DNA from: UBA10646 sp003456175 | GTDB lineage: Bacteria; Bacteroidota; Bacteroidia; Chitinophagales; Chitinophagaceae | DNA: 16,374 nucleotides | Direction: 5' to 3' | Assembly: GCA_031976225.1 (NCBI GenBank) | Contig: DALYLQ010000060.1 | Location: 1-16,374 of the forward strand | In this document: piece after piece, positions 15,394-16,374 of the stretch | Layout: every line of letters starts with the position of its first letter | Position numbering within the stretch: the stretch's first letter is position 1 | Translations under genes and position numbers: made by a program | The notes under the pieces: model-generated | Told to the model about the DNA's origin: nothing | The model's input: the letters and a program-made list of their open reading frames with translations, nothing else | Databases searched by the model: none

Positions 15394-15887
15394 TAAATTT
15401 TTTCGCTTTTTTGTTGTGAAAAGAATTGATCCATGTAAGTATCAATACCCGTAGACATTACCTTGTCCACTTGTGAATCATTCGAAGCCTTATTGATAAA
15501 ATGCGTTCGCTCTCCCGTTTTACTAAACCTTGAACTATCAGCAGTAGGAACACCTTCACGCTTATGTTTTAATGCAATTCTATAAGCTACTTGCACTGCT
15601 TTACGGCCGTAAATACCCATACGTAAGTTGACATACTTGGTTAACTCATCTAGGTATTTGCTATCTACTTTTACTTCATCCGGTGGGATGCCATCATTTA
15701 GTTTTTTCATGTAGGCAATCGCCAATCCTTCTGCCGTTACCCTATTGTTGAGCTCTTTAATTTTGAAAGCAAGTGAACGCTCGGCTGCACCAGTTAGCGT
15801 ATGACCTTGGGCGGAAAACTCCTCCGCAATAGCTAGGTTCATTACTTCCATTGCTTCTTTAACGGCTTCACTTAGTTTATAAGGCAT
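15393..15887 (-). CDS. HK97-gp10-like head-tail completion protein
   Basis: The 164-aa protein starts at ATG 15887, overlapping the upstream stop by 11 bases (ATGCCTTATAA). A long N-terminal helix (KLSEAVKEAMEVMNLAIAEEF) leads to GHTLTGAAERSLAFKI, which fits the 'TGxxxxS' turn followed by a beta strand in HK97-gp10-like proteins. The middle holds GIYGRKAVQVAYRIALKHKREGVPT, then a basic loop RFSKTGERTHFIN and a C-terminal helix. These proteins close the junction between connector and tail tube. The family is assigned by motif pattern and size only, so a related minor structural protein is possible. Here it sits at the start of the tail block instead of next to the portal and capsid. Confidence 0.6.
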   Translation of the reverse strand: MPYKLSEAVKEAMEVMNLAIAEEFSAQGHTLTGAAERSLAFKIKELNNRVTAEGLAIAYMKKLNDGIPPDEVKVDSKYLDELTKYVNLRMGIYGRKAVQVAYRIALKHKREGVPTADSSRFSKTGERTHFINKASNDSQVDKVMSTGIDTYMDQFFSQQKSEKI

Positions 15888-16137
15888 GGAGTAGTTTTTG
15901 TTGCTTTTGTTCTTCGATGATGATTGGCTGTAGTTCGATGTAGTATTTCAACACGTTTTGTCTACATAAAGGGCACTCCCATTTTTTTTCACCTTGCGGT
16001 TCAATGTATAGGTACCAAACGTCAAACAGGTAGCGTAAGTACTCCTCATTGCTACCTGCTAATGCAATCATGTTACGTGATAAAATATGTTCTTTTACAT
16101 CATTCGGAAACATCCGAACTAGGTCTATGTAGTTCAT
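15877..16137 (-). CDS. Small protein with a single CPLC motif
   Basis: I choose ATG at 16137, giving 86 aa. A TTG at 16173 would give 98 aa but overlap the upstream gene by 74 bases, and a further ATG at 16113 would reduce the overlap to 14 bases. The sequence is helical (NYIDLVRMFPNDVKEHILSR, then SNEEYLRYLFDVWYLYIEP), followed by WECPLCRQNVLKYYIELQ. One CxxC pair alone cannot complete a zinc site; a dimer or partner could supply the other half. The C-terminus is Gln/Lys-rich. I do not recognise a family. Overlapping neighbours on both sides show that it belongs to the same transcript as the tail block. Confidence 0.6.
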   Translation of the reverse strand: MNYIDLVRMFPNDVKEHILSRNMIALAGSNEEYLRYLFDVWYLYIEPQGEKKWECPLCRQNVLKYYIELQPIIIEEQKQQKLLHAL

Positions 16138-16374
16138 GTTGAAGTGATATTTTAACTGAGGGAAATGCTTCAAAAACTTTTCTCATCCGTTTGTTGAGTG
16201 GCCATGTAGGATGCTTTAATTGTAGCTTTTTGGCATGAGCTGTCATTTGTTGATATTGCTCCTCACTTGAACAATGTATGTTGTATTGACTTGGCAATAC
16301 CCTATACTTTTTGGGGTCAAACTCTCCTTTAGGATAAATCCATTGTTGTACATTTTGTGGCTTGTGAATAGCTT
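16100..16374 (-). CDS. Unidentified protein, truncated by the right edge
   Basis: The frame is open from the right edge to TGA at 16100, so the true N-terminus lies outside the window. A TTG at 16297 could be read as a start, but the frame continues upstream without a stop with protein-like sequence (VQQWIYPKGEFDPKKYRVLPSQ), so the gene is probably 5'-truncated. The visible 91 residues are basic, with a helix EEQYQQMTAHAKKLQ, HPTWPLNKRMRKVFEAFPSV and a polar tail. I do not recognise a family. It is the furthest upstream gene seen in this transcript, and the only one with a TGA stop. Confidence 0.55.
   Translation of the reverse strand, partial: AIHKPQNVQQWIYPKGEFDPKKYRVLPSQYNIHCSSEEQYQQMTAHAKKLQLKHPTWPLNKRMRKVFEAFPSVKISLQHELHRPSSDVSE

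Noticed and set aside
16137..16173. TTG start for the CPLC protein
   Set aside because: It would add 12 residues and a 74-base overlap; the ATG at 16137 is a stronger start codon and gives less overlap. It cannot be fully excluded.
576..16374. Alternative genetic code with TAG read as an amino acid
   Set aside because: No in-frame TAG interrupts any of the long genes, so general TAG recoding has no support; only the 72-aa/portal junction is compatible with it.

Overview
This window reads as part of a tailed bacteriophage or prophage of a Bacteroidota host, most likely a Chitinophagaceae- or Flavobacteriia-like relative. The evidence is an AT-rich sequence, the absence of Shine-Dalgarno sequences before start codons, almost exclusive use of TAA stops, a Bacteroidota-type -7 element (TAnnTTTG) in the one plausible promoter gap, and virion proteins of types I associate with Bacteroidota phages. 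There is no tRNA, integrase, lysis gene, terminase or host gene in the window, so prophage and free phage cannot be told apart. No stretch above 300 bases lacks a gene. Every gene I support is on the minus strand, so transcription runs from the right edge to the left edge. Coding density is very high, with gaps of 0-70 bases and several start/stop overlaps.

Reading in the direction of transcription, the tail block (16374 to 6061) holds a gene cut by the right edge, a small CxxC protein, an HK97-gp10-like protein, a 466-aa modular beta-rich protein, a 193-aa protein, a 773-aa tail-tip/baseplate-like protein and a 1674-aa tape measure protein. Next come a 78-aa helix-turn-helix protein and a 59-bp gap with a strong terminator-like hairpin, preceded by a possible promoter -7 element. 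The head block (5762 to 1) then holds a ClpP-type prohead protease fused to a scaffold-like coiled coil, a 134-aa putative decoration protein, the HK97-fold major capsid protein, a 274-aa putative tail-tube or other structural protein carrying a glycine-rich insertion, a 72-aa small protein, the portal protein, and a connector-like protein (DUF6712-like) that runs off the left edge.

Together these genes would build the prohead (portal, capsid, scaffold, protease), the head-tail junction (connector and gp10-like proteins) and a long tail (tape measure, tail tip, candidate tube). The tape measure length suggests a tail near 0.25 micrometre, i.e. a siphovirus-like or contractile particle; no sheath gene is visible.

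The most notable points are: gene order largely reversed relative to transcription compared with the textbook terminase-portal-capsid-tail layout; the hairpin and T-tract abutting the protease start codon between tail and head blocks; an HTH gene directly upstream of it; a two-copy glycine-rich repeat domain apparently inserted into an otherwise compact structural protein; a single TAG codon separating the 72-aa gene from the in-frame portal gene; and a 68-bp dual-coding overlap between portal and connector genes. I do not see convincing evidence of a wholly new non-phage system here.
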